DNA of 53,229 nucleotides from Christensenella sp. UBA5327 (GCA_002411105.1 DHQX01000032.1:521-53749); one strand, 5' to 3'. Numbered from the stretch's first letter, positions 39,963-49,378 are shown. Notes: generated from the letters alone by a model not told the origin. Numbers and translations are program-made.

Positions 39963-41210
39963 ATGCCAAGAAAACGCTGCGAAATCCTCTGTGTGGGAAC
40001 CGAACTGCTATTGGGGGATATTCTCAATACCAATGCCAGGTTTTTGGCCCAGGAGCTGTCCGCCCTGGGGCTTGACCTGTATTACCAGACCGTGGTGGGC
40101 GACAACGCCAGACGTTTGGAGGAGGCGGTGCGCCAGGCCCTCACCCGGTCGGAATTTCTTTTGATCACCGGCGGCCTTGGCCCCACCTCCGATGACATCA
40201 CCAAGGAGGTGGTGGCCCGGGTGTTTGACCGGCCCCTCATCATACATGAGGAGAGCCTGGCCGCCCTTCAGGCCTTTTATGAAACCGCCCGGCGCCCCAT
40301 GCCCAAAAACAACGAAAAACAAGCCCTTACCCCCGAGGGGGCCATCGTGCTTGAAAATCCCCAGGGCACAGCCCCTGGCTATATTGTGGAGGATGAAACC
40401 GGCCACGCCGCCATCCTCATGCCCGGCCCGCCCCGGGAGATGAAGGCCATGTTCCGGGAGAAGGTGGTGCCCTATTTGCGCCGCTTTTCAAAAGGCATGT
40501 TGCTCTCCCGCATGGTCAGGGTGATTGGCCTGGGCGAATCCCGGATGGCCGAGATGCTGGAAGACCTGATCGTGGAATCCGTCAACCCCACCCTGGCCCC
40601 CTATGCCCGGGAGGGGGAGGCCTCTCTGCGCGTCACCGCCCGGGGAGACAGCCAGGAGGAAGCCCGCCGGCTGACCGAGCCCGTGGTGGAGGAGATCATC
40701 GCCCGCCTGGGCCGGCATGTCTACGGCGTGGATGTGGACAACCTGGAGACCGCCCTGACTGGGCTCCTGAAACAGACAAGTCTGCGGGTGGCCTTTGCCG
40801 AGGCCGGCACCGCGGGAAGGGCTGCCTCCCGCCTCCTGTCCGTGCCCGGCGCCCGGGGCCTGGTGGCACCCAGCCTAAGCGGCGAGAGCCTGGAAAGCCT
40901 CCTGGCCCTGCTTGACCCGGGCGCCGGCCCCCTCCCCGAAAACCCCGAGGAAGCCTGCATCGCCCTGGCGAGGATGATGTGCCAGAAACAGGCGGTCCCC
41001 GCCGCGGTGGCCATCAGCCTGAATGACAAGCGCCAATACGCCTACGCTGTGTGCCTGGCCGGCCACGCCCTGGCGCTGTCCGGCGCCTCCCCTGCCCAGC
41101 GCGACCTGGCCTTTGTGCGCACCCAGGCCGTCCAGGCCGCCTATGATATGCTAAGGCACCGCCTGCTGGATGTGCTGGAGGAAGGAGAGGGGCGGCGGGG
41201 GATTTTTTGA
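39963..41210 (+). CDS. cinA: CinA-type protein with degenerate C-terminal amidohydrolase domain
   Basis: About 415 residues from ATG 39963 (GGGAGG upstream; an ATG at 39936 lies inside the -10 element). The N-terminal MoaB-like domain is intact: CEILCVGTELLLGDILNTNARFLAQELS, LLITGGLGPTSDDITKEVVA, and ILMPGPPREMKAMF, which in CinA hydrolyses ADP-ribose-type substrates. The C-terminal domain should begin AESCTGG, carrying the catalytic Ser of nicotinamide mononucleotide deamidase. Here it reads AEAGTAG (residues 279-285), so the Ser is Ala and the Cys is Gly. The domain then aligns poorly. Deamidase activity is therefore probably lost. Single gene, divergent from the sigma factor. Confidence 0.9.
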   Translation: MPRKRCEILCVGTELLLGDILNTNARFLAQELSALGLDLYYQTVVGDNARRLEEAVRQALTRSEFLLITGGLGPTSDDITKEVVARVFDRPLIIHEESLAALQAFYETARRPMPKNNEKQALTPEGAIVLENPQGTAPGYIVEDETGHAAILMPGPPREMKAMFREKVVPYLRRFSKGMLLSRMVRVIGLGESRMAEMLEDLIVESVNPTLAPYAREGEASLRVTARGDSQEEARRLTEPVVEEIIARLGRHVYGVDVDNLETALTGLLKQTSLRVAFAEAGTAGRAASRLLSVPGARGLVAPSLSGESLESLLALLDPGAGPLPENPEEACIALARMMCQKQAVPAAVAISLNDKRQYAYAVCLAGHALALSGASPAQRDLAFVRTQAVQAAYDMLRHRLLDVLEEGEGRRGIF

Positions 41211-41217
41211 CTGACAT

Positions 41218-41697
41218 TTATTTTTTGATCATTAGCAGCATATCGTACTCGTCTCTGCCATTCTCTACAAATCCGAGCGATTTCCAAAACCTGATAGAAT
41301 CCTCTTTTTCGCTGTTAAGTTCATAATAGTTTGCACCATCCTCCTTGGTATATTGCTCTAAAGCTTCAAAGCAAAGATGCCCTGCGCCGTTTCCTCGATG
41401 TTCAGGAAAAACCCAATAATCCAGGATAAAGCATTTTCCATCTTCACTTTGATATGTGCAGAAGGAAGCTGCTCCGATTCTTTCTCCCTCTCGGATGAAA
41501 TAGACCATGTGATGTTTATCCAGGCTCCGAATCATATGGGCTTCCAGTATGCCGCGATACTCCCTGCCGGAAAAATATTCGATGTCTTCCTGATCAGCAA
41601 TAATATCATCATCAACTAAATATTTGATGTGACTATCCCAAAAACCAGCAAGTTCATCTGTCTTTATTTCTTCGATTTGAATCATATCATCTTGCAT
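41218..41697 (-). CDS. GNAT-family acetyltransferase, AT-richer than neighbours
   Basis: About 159 residues. The acetyl-CoA motif is ILDYWVFPEHRGNGAGHLCFEALEQYTKEDGANYYELNSE, followed by RFWKSLGFVENGRDEYDMLL. The start at 41697 is chosen because GTGAGG precedes it; an upstream ATG at 41769 overlapping the hxlR stop would add an unlikely N terminus. Base composition and codon use (many A/T third positions) differ clearly from the surrounding genes, suggesting recent acquisition. Substrate unknown. Confidence 0.85.
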   Translation of the reverse strand: MQDDMIQIEEIKTDELAGFWDSHIKYLVDDDIIADQEDIEYFSGREYRGILEAHMIRSLDKHHMVYFIREGERIGAASFCTYQSEDGKCFILDYWVFPEHRGNGAGHLCFEALEQYTKEDGANYYELNSEKEDSIRFWKSLGFVENGRDEYDMLLMIKK

Positions 41698-41765
41698 GCT
41701 TTTCCTCACACCTGATATGGATGTGCACACATCATTGCGCATTTCAAGAAATCCCCGTGGCAGCC

Positions 41766-42137
41766 TCATGTCTCGTCCCCATCCGGTGGCGCCATGCCGC
41801 AGTTGATGGGAAGCCCCTGTTTCATCATATAGCTTTCACCCCAGGTGTACATCAAATCCAATACAGGCTTGAGGCTCTGGCCAAAGGGCGTGAGGGCGTA
41901 TTCCACACGGGGCGGCACCACCGGGTATACGGTGCGGGTGATGAGCCCGTCGGCCTCCAATTCCCGCAGCTGCTGGGTGAGCATTTTGGGCGTGGCCTGG
42001 TAAATCAGGCGCGCCAGCGCGCCATAGCGCTTCTCCCCCGGCACCAGGTGCCAGAGGACGAGCGCCTTGTATTTGCCGCCGATGAGGCGCAGGGTGGCGC
42101 TGACCGGGCAGTTGAGCTGCTGGGGCTGTGGGGTCAT
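41766..42137 (-). CDS. HxlR-family transcriptional regulator
   Basis: A 123-residue winged-helix regulator. The HxlR pattern is NCPVSATLRLIGGKYKALVLWHLVPGEKRYGALARLI, TPKMLTQQLRELEADGLITRTVYPVVPPRVEYALTPFGQSLKPVLDLMYTWG, complete with the conserved N-terminal Cys. HxlR proteins sense electrophiles, redox state or small ligands. It is divergent from copA with an inverted repeat between the two. Direct control of copA is plausible but would be unusual, since CsoR or CopY normally does this. Confidence 0.92.
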   Translation of the reverse strand: MTPQPQQLNCPVSATLRLIGGKYKALVLWHLVPGEKRYGALARLIYQATPKMLTQQLRELEADGLITRTVYPVVPPRVEYALTPFGQSLKPVLDLMYTWGESYMMKQGLPINCGMAPPDGDET

Positions 42138-42157
42138 ATCTTTACTATCCTTTCGGT

Positions 42158-42212
42158 AAGTATATGTTGAAATAGTGCGTACTTGTCACAAGCGCCATGA
42201 TGTGGGTATTGT
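42158..42212. promoter_or_regulatory. Divergent hxlR/copA control region with AAGTA...TACTT dyad
   Basis: AAGTA (42158-42162) and TACTT (42180-42184) form an inverted repeat. The left arm overlaps a minus-strand TATACT (42159-42164) for the regulator. The right arm overlaps the plus-strand TTGTCA (42183-42188), which has TATTGT 18 bases on (42207-42212) for copA. One bound protein could control both. Confidence 0.5.
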
Positions 42213-42267
42213 AGGAGTAATGGGATAGGCTGTCAAGCATAGATCCCATGGAAACGAGGTGATTTGT

Positions 42268-44724
42268 TTGGAAACCAAGCAATTTGACATACAGGGCATG
42301 CACTGCGCCTCCTGCGCTGCCAGCGTGGAAAAGCAGGCGGCCCAGCTGCCCGGGGTTGAGTCGGCCAGCGTCAACCTGGCCAACGAGAAATTGCAGCTGC
42401 GCGTTGATCCGGCGCTGTTTTCCCCAGACGCCCTCAAGCAGGCCATTGACAGCCTGGGTTTTGGGATGACCCCTCCGGCTAAGGAGGCCCAGGTCACCAT
42501 CCCCATTGAGGGCATGCACTGCGCCGCCTGTGCCCAGGCTGTGGAAAGGGGCTTAAGCCAGCTCCCGGGCGTCACCCGGGCCTCGGTCAACCTGGCCAGT
42601 GAAAAAGCCACCGTGCGCTACCTGCCAGGGGAGACCGGGCCAAGAAAGTTCCGCGAGGCCATCCAGCAGGCAGGATTCACACCCCTTCAAAGCCTCAGGC
42701 CCTCCCAGGCGGAGGAGGACAGGGCCCGCCGGGAGCAGGCACTTCAAAAAATGTGGCAGCGGGTCATCATCGCCGCCCTCTTCTGCCTGCCCCTGCTCTA
42801 CCTGGCCATGGCGCCCATGATCTGGGACAAGCTGCCGATACCCGCTTTCCTTGACATGAACACAAAACCCCTGAACTTCGCCCTGGCCCAGCTTGTGCTG
42901 CTGCTGCCCATCCTCTGGGCGGGGCACCGGTTTTATGTCTCCGGCACCAAAGCGGTGCTGCGGGGCGCGCCCAACATGGACACCCTGGTGGCCATGGGCA
43001 CCGCCGCCGCCATCGCCTACAGCCTCTGGGAAACAGCCCTCATCGCGGAGGGCAGCCATCACGCCGTCCACGGGCTTTACTTTGAGTCCGCAGGCGTCAT
43101 CATCACCCTGATTCTATTGGGGAAAACCCTGGAGGCGGTGTCCAAGGGCCGCACCGGCGAGGCGGTGAAGGCGCTGCTGGCGCTGACCCCCAAAACCGCG
43201 ATTTTAATAAACGGGGACCAGGAAAAGGAAATCCCCATCGACGAGGTGGAGGTGGGCGACACCCTGCTGCTGCGCCCAGGCGCCCGGGTGCCGGTTGACG
43301 GCGTGGTGGTTTCAGGGGCCAGCGGCGTTGACGAATCCACCCTCACGGGGGAGAGCATACCGGTGATGAAGGAAGCGGGTGACAAGCTCTATGCCGCCAC
43401 CCTCAACACCACGGGCGCTGTTCGTTTCCAGGCCGAAAAGGTGGGCGATGATACGGCGCTGGCCCACATCATCCGCCTGGTGGAGGAGGCCCAGGGCTCA
43501 AAGGCGCCCATCGCCAGGCTGGCCGACAAGGTATCGGGCATCTTTGTGCCGGTGGTGTTTGCCATCGCCCTGCTTGCAGGGCTTGCCTGGCTCATCGCCA
43601 CGGGGGACATCAACTTTGCCCTCAGGGTCTTTATCCCGGTGCTGGTCATCGCCTGCCCCTGCGCATTGGGGCTGGCCACGCCCACGGCCATCATGGTGGG
43701 CACCGGCAAGGGGGCTGAGCACGGCATCCTCATCAAAAGCGGGCAGGCGCTGGAAACCGCCCAAAGCGTTGACACGGTGGTGCTGGACAAAACCGGCACC
43801 CTCACCCAGGGGGAGCCGCAGGTGAGGGATATCCTGCCCCAAGCTGGCATCAGCGAAGAGGAGCTGCTCAGGATCGCCGCCGCCATCGAAACCGGCAGCG
43901 AGCACCCCCTGGGCCAGGCCATCCTGACAGAGGCCCGGGCAAGGGGCCTTGACCTCATCCCAGCGGAAGGCTTTGAGGCCATGGCTGGCTTTGGCGTCAA
44001 GGGCCTGGTTGAAGGCCGCCAGGTGCTCATCGGCAACCAGGCGCTGCTGCATGGCGCCGGTATCCCGCCCGAAACCCTGGAAACCCAGGCCCAGCGCCTG
44101 GCCCAGGAGGGCAAGACCCCCATGTACATCGCCCTGGATGGCAGGCCCGCGGGGCTCATCGCTGTGGCCGACAAGCTCAAGGACACCAGCGCCCAGGCGG
44201 TTACAGCCATGCGGGAAATGGGGCTTGAGGTCATCATGTTGACCGGCGACAACGCCCGCACCGCCCAGGCCATCGCCCGGGAGGCCGGCATCACCCGGGT
44301 TTTGGCCGATGTAAAGCCCCAGGACAAGGCAGACGCCATCAAAGCCTTGCAGCAGGAAGGCCGCAGGGTGGCCATGGTGGGGGACGGCATCAACGATGCC
44401 CCCGCCCTGGCCCAGGCGGACATCGGCATCGCCATCGGCTCTGGCACCGATGTGGCCATCGAGTCAGCCGACATCGTGCTCATGCGCGGCAATCTTCAGG
44501 ATGTGGCCACCGCCATCAGGCTGAGCCGCCGGACACTGCGCACCATCAAGGAGAATCTTTTCTGGGCTTTTGGGTATAATGTGCTGGGTATCCCCATCGC
44601 GGCAGGCCTTCTCTACCTGTTTGGCGGCCCCCTGCTAAGCCCCATGATCGCCGCGGCCGCGATGAGCTTCAGCAGCATCTCGGTTTTGACAAACGCACTT
44701 CGCCTCAAACGGTTCAAGCCATAG
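42268..44724 (+). CDS. copA: Copper-exporting P-type ATPase
   Basis: About 818 residues; exports copper(I) across the cytoplasmic membrane. Two metal-binding domains carry GMHCASC (Cys13, Cys16) and GMHCAAC (Cys85, Cys88). The membrane site CPC is at 463-465 in VIACPCALGLATPTAIM. Other motifs are the phosphorylation site DKTGTLT (Asp507), actuator GESIPV, HP in SEHPLGQA, and GDGINDAPALAQADIGIAIGSGTDVAIE. The start is TTG 42268, six bases after AGGTGA; a GTG at 42259 overlaps that site. No copper chaperone gene is adjacent. The following exported-protein gene begins 16 bases after the stop and is probably co-transcribed. Confidence 0.95.
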   Translation: METKQFDIQGMHCASCAASVEKQAAQLPGVESASVNLANEKLQLRVDPALFSPDALKQAIDSLGFGMTPPAKEAQVTIPIEGMHCAACAQAVERGLSQLPGVTRASVNLASEKATVRYLPGETGPRKFREAIQQAGFTPLQSLRPSQAEEDRARREQALQKMWQRVIIAALFCLPLLYLAMAPMIWDKLPIPAFLDMNTKPLNFALAQLVLLLPILWAGHRFYVSGTKAVLRGAPNMDTLVAMGTAAAIAYSLWETALIAEGSHHAVHGLYFESAGVIITLILLGKTLEAVSKGRTGEAVKALLALTPKTAILINGDQEKEIPIDEVEVGDTLLLRPGARVPVDGVVVSGASGVDESTLTGESIPVMKEAGDKLYAATLNTTGAVRFQAEKVGDDTALAHIIRLVEEAQGSKAPIARLADKVSGIFVPVVFAIALLAGLAWLIATGDINFALRVFIPVLVIACPCALGLATPTAIMVGTGKGAEHGILIKSGQALETAQSVDTVVLDKTGTLTQGEPQVRDILPQAGISEEELLRIAAAIETGSEHPLGQAILTEARARGLDLIPAEGFEAMAGFGVKGLVEGRQVLIGNQALLHGAGIPPETLETQAQRLAQEGKTPMYIALDGRPAGLIAVADKLKDTSAQAVTAMREMGLEVIMLTGDNARTAQAIAREAGITRVLADVKPQDKADAIKALQQEGRRVAMVGDGINDAPALAQADIGIAIGSGTDVAIESADIVLMRGNLQDVATAIRLSRRTLRTIKENLFWAFGYNVLGIPIAAGLLYLFGGPLLSPMIAAAAMSFSSISVLTNALRLKRFKP

Positions 44725-44740
44725 AAAGGAGAAACACACC

Positions 44741-45889
44741 ATGAAGACAGGCCCTCTCCCCCGCCTCCTGACAGCCCTCCTGCTGATGACCTGTCTGGCA
44801 CTCCCCGCGGCTGCGGATTCCCCTCTGGAAACGCTGCTTGCGCAGGTGCCAGCCTCAGCCTTTGAGACCGGGCACATCAGCTATATAGACTACCAGGCCT
44901 TGGTGGCCGCGCGCCCCGGTGCCAAGGCACCACCAGACACCGGCGATATCCCGGCCTATCAGGCCACCCCTGAAGGACAAGCCTATTTCCTGGCCATGCA
45001 GGGTGCTGCCTCCGGGAGCAGCGCGATGACCATGGCCCTGTTTCTGGCGGACGAAATGGCAGAGATGAGCGGCATCAACCCCTTCCGCGTGGCACAGAGC
45101 CTGGAGGCCGGCGCCCCGCCCAGCCAACAGCTGTGGCTGCAGGGCGGCATGGACCCGGCGGCGGTGACAGCGGCGCTCCAGCGGCAGGATTATCAGGCAT
45201 CCGGAGGCACCGGGGCGTGGGCGCTGTGGTGTGAGGGCGGCGCGTGCGAAAACGGCGCGCGGATAGATTTCTCACGCCGTGACCCAGCCTTTCTCTTTGG
45301 TGGTGACCTGGGCCGCCGATGGCCGGTGGTGCTGGGGGCAGACCGCCTGGCCTCCTCGCCCGATGGCGGGGTCATCCGGCAGATCGCCGCGGCCCAAGGC
45401 CCCGCCCTGCTTGACCTGCCGGAGGTCAGGGATGTGCTGGCGGCGGTCTCATCATTTCCCGGCTCAGATCAGGTGACGCAGTTCCAGCTGTTCGCCCCTG
45501 AGACTTTGAACATCATGACCCAACACACCTTTGGCGCCATCGGGCTTTTTCAGCTGGATACGCCGGAGTCCCAGCGCGTGGTGCTGGCGCTGCATTACCC
45601 TGAGCCCGCAGCCGCAATGGACGCTCTCCGCCATTTTGAAGCAGCCCTCCCATCAGCCCAACTGGCAACCGGGCAGCCCCTGATGGCCCTGGTGGAAAAC
45701 CAGGCGGGTAGCCTGGAGCCTCTTTTCATGCGTGAGCCTGAAGGCGGGGCGGCAGTCCTCATCATCCCCTTCCTGTTCCCCTCCCAGGCACAGGCCGCGA
45801 CCCTGAAACCCGACAGCCCATCCGCTGTGCCCTTCGCCCTCTTTCGCAACATGGTGCTGAAACGCGATATGGACTGGCTGGCCCAGTAA
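44741..45889 (+). CDS. Exported protein of unknown function, downstream of copA
   Basis: A 382-residue protein with a signal peptide (cleavage near PAAA-DSP), so exported and not lipidated. AAGGAG precedes ATG 44741, 16 bases after copA. I recognise no family. Visible features are a helical N-terminal part (ETLLAQVPASAFETGHISYIDYQAL), and two cysteines (CEGGAC) in a loop near residue 163-168. The second half (about 250-380) alternates beta-like and helical stretches, with IGLFQLDTPESQRVVLALHYPEP. The composition is rich in Ala, Leu and Gln. A link to copper is only positional. Confidence 0.7.
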   Translation: MKTGPLPRLLTALLLMTCLALPAAADSPLETLLAQVPASAFETGHISYIDYQALVAARPGAKAPPDTGDIPAYQATPEGQAYFLAMQGAASGSSAMTMALFLADEMAEMSGINPFRVAQSLEAGAPPSQQLWLQGGMDPAAVTAALQRQDYQASGGTGAWALWCEGGACENGARIDFSRRDPAFLFGGDLGRRWPVVLGADRLASSPDGGVIRQIAAAQGPALLDLPEVRDVLAAVSSFPGSDQVTQFQLFAPETLNIMTQHTFGAIGLFQLDTPESQRVVLALHYPEPAAAMDALRHFEAALPSAQLATGQPLMALVENQAGSLEPLFMREPEGGAAVLIIPFLFPSQAQAATLKPDSPSAVPFALFRNMVLKRDMDWLAQ

Positions 45890-45911
45890 GCCAAACACCT
45901 TCCCTCCACAG

Positions 45912-45943
45912 CAGGCCCCGCCCACCCGCAGGGCCTGTTTTTT
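45912..45943 (+). terminator. Terminator after the copA operon
   Basis: Stem CAGGCCC / GGGCCTG (45912-45918, 45931-45937) followed by six T residues. The remaining gap to 46100 is AT-rich and must hold the next promoter, but no hexamer pair stands out. Confidence 0.8.
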
Positions 45944-46100
45944 GTGCTTTTTTCTTATTTATAGACATTTTACGATAAATCGGGAACCAAATTGAATTAT
46001 GTTCGTCTAAGATATCGCAACGGGGGTATACATCCTAAACTGTCGCTTCCCCCGCTGCGCACGATTTGGAACAAAATGACGCACATGGAGGATGGATTCA

Positions 46101-49100
46101 TTGAAAAAATCGCTGATTGTTCTTCTGGTTTTGATGCTGATGCTTACAGCAGTGCCCCCGCCTGCCGCCCGGGCCGATGGGCCCCGAACCCAGACCATCA
46201 TGGTCTATATTGTGGGCAGCGACCTGGAAAAGGATCACGCCCTTGCCACCATAGACATTCAGGAAATGCTCAGCTCCGGCATTGACCACAGCCAGCTCAC
46301 TGTGCTGGTGATGACCGGCGGCACAAAAGCCTGGGGCAACAGCCTCATCCCCCACGACAAACTGAGCATCTACAAAATCGAAGGCCGCGGCCCCACCCTG
46401 CTCCACCAGGAAGACGCCCGCAGCATGGGAGAACCGGACACCCTGTCCTTTTTCCTGCAGTTTGGCGTAGAGCATCACCCCGCCGAATCCTACGGCCTGA
46501 TCCTGTGGGATCATGGCGGCGGCCCCATGATTGGCTTTGGCGTGGATGACCTTCACAGGGGTGACGGGCTGACGCTCATTGAGCTGCGCCAGGCCATGGC
46601 AAACAGCCCTTTTGTCAACGGAACGCGCCTGGAATGGCTGGCTTTTGATGCCTGCCTCATGGCCTCGGTGGAGGTGGCCAGCATGATGGCGCCTCACGCC
46701 AGGTACATGATCGCCTCTGAGGAAACCTTGCCCGGCCAGGGCTTTGACTATGGCTTTCTGGGCCTGTTGGGCAGAAAAGGTCTGACCGGGGACGTGGTGG
46801 CCAGGGAGATCATCAACTACACCGCCGAGTTCTACCAGACCGCGATGGCAAGAAGCCCCAATTTCAAACCCAAGGTGACGCTGTCGCTGGTGGACCTGGA
46901 CCTGATAGCCCCGGTGGAGCAGGCTGTGGACCGGCTGTTCTCCGACCTTCTCCACGGCATGGAGGTGGAGGTCTACTCTGACCTCGCCCGCTCCCGGGAT
47001 GCCTCCAAGGTCTATGGGGAGACCGCTACCACCAGCCACTTTGACCTGATCGACCTGAACGACCTGGCAGGCCAGATGACCAAGAAGTACCCCCAGGAAG
47101 CGGGGGCGGTGCAGCAAGCCATCAAAAACGCGGTGCTCATCAACTACACCAATATCCCCCGCTCCGCGGGCCTGGCGCTGTACTTTCCCCTGAACAGCAA
47201 AAAGAACTATCAGAAGGCCTGGCGCCACCTGTACAAAGCCTTTGAGATCATGCCCGGTTACCAGGCTTTCATGGACCGCTTCGGCGATATCCTGGTGTCA
47301 GACAGCCTGAGCCTCTGGCAGGGCAGCGATGCCCCGGCCGTGGTCTATGACGAGAATACCGGCGCCTATCATATCCAGCTCACCCCTGATCAAGTGGCCA
47401 ACTACGCCCGGGCGGAGTATTACGTCCTCGCGCGCCTGACGGGGGAAGAGTACCGGCTGGTCTTCACCTCAAGCGATGTGACGCTGGATGAAACCGGGCG
47501 CCTCACCGCCAACTTTGACGGCAACATCCTCTATGTCTCTGACGATCAGACAGCTCCCTTGCCCGTGCCCTTTCTCAGGGAGACTGAGAGCCTGGACGGC
47601 ATCGCCCAATACCAGATCCCCGGCATGTTCCAGCGCCGGCTGGAGGATGGGACGCTGGAGTCCTTGAGCGGCAGCCTCCTGGCGCAGCTGGACAAAAACA
47701 CCGCCGCGGCGCAGCTCACCGGTGCCATCCGGGACGAAACCCCGAATATCCAGGTGGGCAAACAGGATGTGAACCTGGATGAATGGCAGCATGTGGTGCT
47801 GGCCTACCTCTCCTTTTACCTCACCCGGGGCGAGACCGGAGACCCCCTGGTGCTGGGGGACTGGGCCGCCAGCGACAACCTTTTCGCGACCTCCTTCTCC
47901 GCCCAGGACAACCTGCGCGTCAGCTACATGCCTCTTAACCGGGACAACTATGACTACTTCGTCATGATGTCCGTGGTGGACACCCAGGACTATGCCTACC
48001 CGTCGGAATTGATGCCCTTGCCAGCGCCCCAAAGCGCCCAGGCGGACGCCGGACCGCCCATCAGGCCCCAGGTCAGGGAAGCCGCCTTTGACATGGACGC
48101 CCCGGCCCCTGTTCTCCTCACCCAGGAACACGATCTGCGCATTTCCCTGATGAGCGTTGACTTCTCGGCTGATCAGACAGGCGAGCGCCAGGCGCCTGAC
48201 AGCCTGCATCTCCAGCTGCTGATGGAAAACAGTGCCCCGGAAACAGTTCACCTCACCGCCGACTGGCTGTCTGTCAACGGCGTGATGATACCGGTTGAGT
48301 TTGCGGTGTCTATTCCCGCCAAACGCGGGGCCACCCAGTCCCTTTCCATCCCCATCGCACCTGCGGGGGACGGCAGCAGCCTGGTGGAGCGCGGCATCAA
48401 GCAGGTGGAGGATATCCGCTTTGCGTTTAGCCTCAGACCTGAGGGAACCGCCCTGCTGGATGGTGACCTGCAGACAGAGGAGCTGCGCCTGAAGACCTTG
48501 ATCCCCGTGGGCGCTGGCTATGAGGCGCCTGAAACCCCGCCCTTTGACCCTGTCCTCTTGAGCGATACCGAAGGCCTGCTGGTGGAGCAGGCGGGCCCGG
48601 TCAGCATCGTGGAGGGTGAGCTGCGCTTGCCGCTGAAGATCACCAACCACTCCGACATCTTCGACCTGGTGCGTGTATCGGCCAGCGCCGTCAACGGCAT
48701 CATGGCGCCCCTCGACCTGTCCCAGGAGGATGTGATGCCAGGCAGTGTCCTGTACACAACCGCCTCCATCCCTCTGTCCGGCACAGAAATCCCTCCCGAG
48801 TTGGAGGAGTTCCGTGACTTCATTGAAAGCCTCCCCTCCCTGGACAAGCTGGGCATCCAGGAGGTGAAGGAGATCTCCCTGCGCCTGGAGATAACCGCCA
48901 AATCGCGCGCTAACAGCGTCGGGCGCCTGAACATCACCAAGAAAACCGGGTACCTCACCATCCCTGTGCCCGGCATGGAGGAATACCAGCAGCCCCTTGA
49001 CACTGCCGGCACCGTGCTGGTGGATGAGGCCGGCGTCCAGGTGGTGCGCCTGGACAGCGACCCGGATGGCAAGCGCCTGTACCTGCACAACGCCACCGAC

Positions 49101-49337
49101 AAAACCATCAGGCTCATCAGCTTTGGCAAGGTATGGGTGGATGACCAGCCCTACGGCGAAAACATGCCCGTATTCCAGCTGCTCGCCCCCGGCGCCTCTG
49201 CTTATCACAGCCTGTTTTCATATCTTCCGGGCATAAAGCCCCTGGGGAGTGAGCTGAGCTTCCTCCTGAGTATCCTTGACGCAGACCAGAACAGCCTGCT
49301 GCATCGCACCGACAAAGTCACCCTGACCCTGAAATGA
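46101..49337 (+). CDS. Large exported clostripain-family (C11) cysteine peptidase
   Basis: About 1078 residues. The start is TTG 46101, nine bases after GGAGG; it yields the signal peptide MKKSLIVLLVLMLMLTAVPP ending ARA-DG. The ATG at 46092 touches the binding site and is unlikely. The C11 peptidase domain covers about 30-400: TIMVYIVGSDLEKDHALATIDIQEML, ESYGLILWDHGGG with catalytic His138, and WLAFDACLMASVEVA with catalytic Cys185. ASEETLPGQGFDYG follows, as in clostripain. Residues 400-1078 form a long beta-rich region of probable Ig-like or sandwich domains, without a cell-wall anchor motif. It probably cleaves after basic residues outside the cell. A second exported protein follows closely. 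Confidence 0.9.
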   Translation: MKKSLIVLLVLMLMLTAVPPPAARADGPRTQTIMVYIVGSDLEKDHALATIDIQEMLSSGIDHSQLTVLVMTGGTKAWGNSLIPHDKLSIYKIEGRGPTLLHQEDARSMGEPDTLSFFLQFGVEHHPAESYGLILWDHGGGPMIGFGVDDLHRGDGLTLIELRQAMANSPFVNGTRLEWLAFDACLMASVEVASMMAPHARYMIASEETLPGQGFDYGFLGLLGRKGLTGDVVAREIINYTAEFYQTAMARSPNFKPKVTLSLVDLDLIAPVEQAVDRLFSDLLHGMEVEVYSDLARSRDASKVYGETATTSHFDLIDLNDLAGQMTKKYPQEAGAVQQAIKNAVLINYTNIPRSAGLALYFPLNSKKNYQKAWRHLYKAFEIMPGYQAFMDRFGDILVSDSLSLWQGSDAPAVVYDENTGAYHIQLTPDQVANYARAEYYVLARLTGEEYRLVFTSSDVTLDETGRLTANFDGNILYVSDDQTAPLPVPFLRETESLDGIAQYQIPGMFQRRLEDGTLESLSGSLLAQLDKNTAAAQLTGAIRDETPNIQVGKQDVNLDEWQHVVLAYLSFYLTRGETGDPLVLGDWAASDNLFATSFSAQDNLRVSYMPLNRDNYDYFVMMSVVDTQDYAYPSELMPLPAPQSAQADAGPPIRPQVREAAFDMDAPAPVLLTQEHDLRISLMSVDFSADQTGERQAPDSLHLQLLMENSAPETVHLTADWLSVNGVMIPVEFAVSIPAKRGATQSLSIPIAPAGDGSSLVERGIKQVEDIRFAFSLRPEGTALLDGDLQTEELRLKTLIPVGAGYEAPETPPFDPVLLSDTEGLLVEQAGPVSIVEGELRLPLKITNHSDIFDLVRVSASAVNGIMAPLDLSQEDVMPGSVLYTTASIPLSGTEIPPELEEFRDFIESLPSLDKLGIQEVKEISLRLEITAKSRANSVGRLNITKKTGYLTIPVPGMEEYQQPLDTAGTVLVDEAGVQVVRLDSDPDGKRLYLHNATDKTIRLISFGKVWVDDQPYGENMPVFQLLAPGASAYHSLFSYLPGIKPLGSELSFLLSILDADQNSLLHRTDKVTLTLK

Positions 49338-49378
49338 ACCAAAGCCACGGCAACAAAAAATCATTAAGGAGAAACCCC

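Noticed and set aside
40721..41217. Minus-strand open frames inside cinA
   Set aside because: Short GC-driven shadows; the cinA frame is supported by the conserved MoaB-like motifs.
41697..41769. Longer form of the acetyltransferase beginning at 41769
   Set aside because: The extra 24 residues do not resemble the family, and the ATG at 41697 has a better ribosome binding site.
47469..49208. 579-codon open frame opposite the clostripain-like gene
   Set aside because: Antisense to a gene with signal peptide and catalytic motifs. The shadow has no start signal or recognisable domain.
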